6,407 nt of DNA from Lachnospiraceae bacterium UBA1258 (GTDB lineage: Bacteria; Bacillota; Clostridia; Lachnospirales; Lachnospiraceae). Position numbers and translations under genes: made by a program. Positions within the stretch are counted from its first letter, which is position 1; each line of letters opens with the position of its first letter. Of the stretch, positions 5,855 through 6,407 are shown one piece after another. Location of the stretch: contig DBVS01000012.1 of the NCBI GenBank assembly GCA_002308235.1, positions 260-6,666 on the forward strand, given 5' to 3'. The notes under the pieces were generated by a model. That model was not told the origin of the DNA. It did no database searches and was given only the letters and a program-made list of their open reading frames with translations.

Positions 5855-6407
5855 TTATGCCTTCTGTCTCAAAATACTGCGGAGTATCCTCGAAGCCGAG
5901 TAAAGCAGATCCTCGCGGGTGAGGGAGCCGTTTTTGAGGGCTTTCCTTAAGTCCTTTTCATCTGCGGGAGAACCGGGCATTGTCAGGTCGTTGCCGGCCT
6001 TAACATTGTTGTGGGCATAGGGAGCGGGATGTACGGACTTTCTGCAGAAAGAACGTCCGCTGGCTATCCAGTCGGTCATGATGAGCCCTTTGTAACCGAG
6101 TTCGCAGCGAAGGATGTCGTTGTTAAGATCGTAGCTTTCGGAAGTGTGGGTTCCGTTTACCAGGTTGTAGCTGGTCATCAGTGCCATGGGATCTGCTTCC
6201 TTTATGCAGATCTCAAAGCCACGCAGGTATATCTCACGAAGTGCCCGCTCCGAAACCCTTGAATCTCCGTTGTTACGGTTAAGCTCCTGGTTATTGCAAA
6301 GCACGTGCTTTATGGTGGTGCCGCGGCCCTTGTGGGACTGTACGCCCTTCGTGATGGCTGCTGCCATCTTTCCCGAAACAAAGGGATCCTCGGAAAAGTA
6401 CTCAAAA
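5855..6407 (-). CDS. Glycoside hydrolase family 3 beta-glycosidase, C-terminal part (5' end off window)
   Basis: The last 183 residues of a GH3 enzyme, probably a beta-glucosidase releasing glucose from beta-linked oligosaccharides. The frame remains open to the right edge (FEYFSEDPFVSGK precedes the first internal Met at 6367), so this is a partial gene and the Met is not its start. Visible GH3 barrel motifs are FEYFSEDP, TIKHVLCNNQE (substrate-binding K33-H34 of the fragment), RVSERALREIYLRGFE, MTSYNLVNG and GYKGLIMTDW, whose Asp (codon 6073-6071) is the catalytic nucleophile, then KAGNDLTMPG. The protein ends 71 residues after the nucleophile at RILRSILRQKA, where common GH3 enzymes continue into the alpha/beta-sandwich domain that usually gives the acid/base residue. 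This suggests a permuted order with that domain first. Localisation cannot be judged without the N-terminus. Exact substrate is not predictable. Confidence 0.93.
   Translation of the reverse strand, partial: FEYFSEDPFVSGKMAAAITKGVQSHKGRGTTIKHVLCNNQELNRNNGDSRVSERALREIYLRGFEICIKEADPMALMTSYNLVNGTHTSESYDLNNDILRCELGYKGLIMTDWIASGRSFCRKSVHPAPYAHNNVKAGNDLTMPGSPADEKDLRKALKNGSLTREDLLYSASRILRSILRQKA

Overview
This 6.4 kb stretch looks like the chromosome of a fermentative, carbohydrate-degrading Clostridia member, most probably a gut or rumen Lachnospiraceae (Butyrivibrio/Roseburia-like). That assignment is inferred from gene content (LacI regulator with uronate isomerase, GH3 glucosidase ending at its catalytic barrel), strong AGGAG-type ribosome binding sites, a TTG start and compact U-tract terminators. 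No rRNA, tRNA, IS element, CRISPR array or phage gene is visible.

Left part (1-2660): two sigma-A-type promoters stand back to back with their -35 boxes one base apart. Each has a cre/LacI-type operator just downstream of its -10 box (26-39 and 117-130). The rightward promoter drives a LacI-family repressor and uxaC (glucuronate/galacturonate isomerase). The leftward promoter must serve a gene beyond the left edge. The simplest reading is an autoregulated, uronate-responsive divergent regulon, possibly also under CcpA control. A bidirectional terminator follows uxaC.

Middle (2669-4554, minus strand): a two-gene operon. A TTG-started response regulator (receiver domain plus degenerate HD-GYP domain) is followed, with its stop codon beside the next ribosome binding site, by deoD, a hexameric-type purine nucleoside phosphorylase with every active-site residue I checked in place. 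A good promoter (TTGAAA-17-TAAAAT) sits directly upstream of the regulator.

Right part (4555-6407): a 249-bp divergent intergenic region with a probable extended -10 promoter and a 10-bp direct repeat of 21-bp period leads into a CaCA-family Ca2+/Na+ (or Ca2+/H+) antiporter. After it come an imperfect 13-bp inverted repeat of unknown role and a second bidirectional terminator. Facing it from the right edge is the 3' end of a GH3 beta-glycosidase gene. The protein stops right after the catalytic barrel, suggesting the permuted domain order known from Ruminococcus and Butyrivibrio beta-glucosidases.

Overall, the flanks deal with plant or mucosal polysaccharide breakdown (uronic acids, beta-glucosides), while the centre holds signalling, nucleoside salvage and ion homeostasis genes with no obvious pathway link to them.
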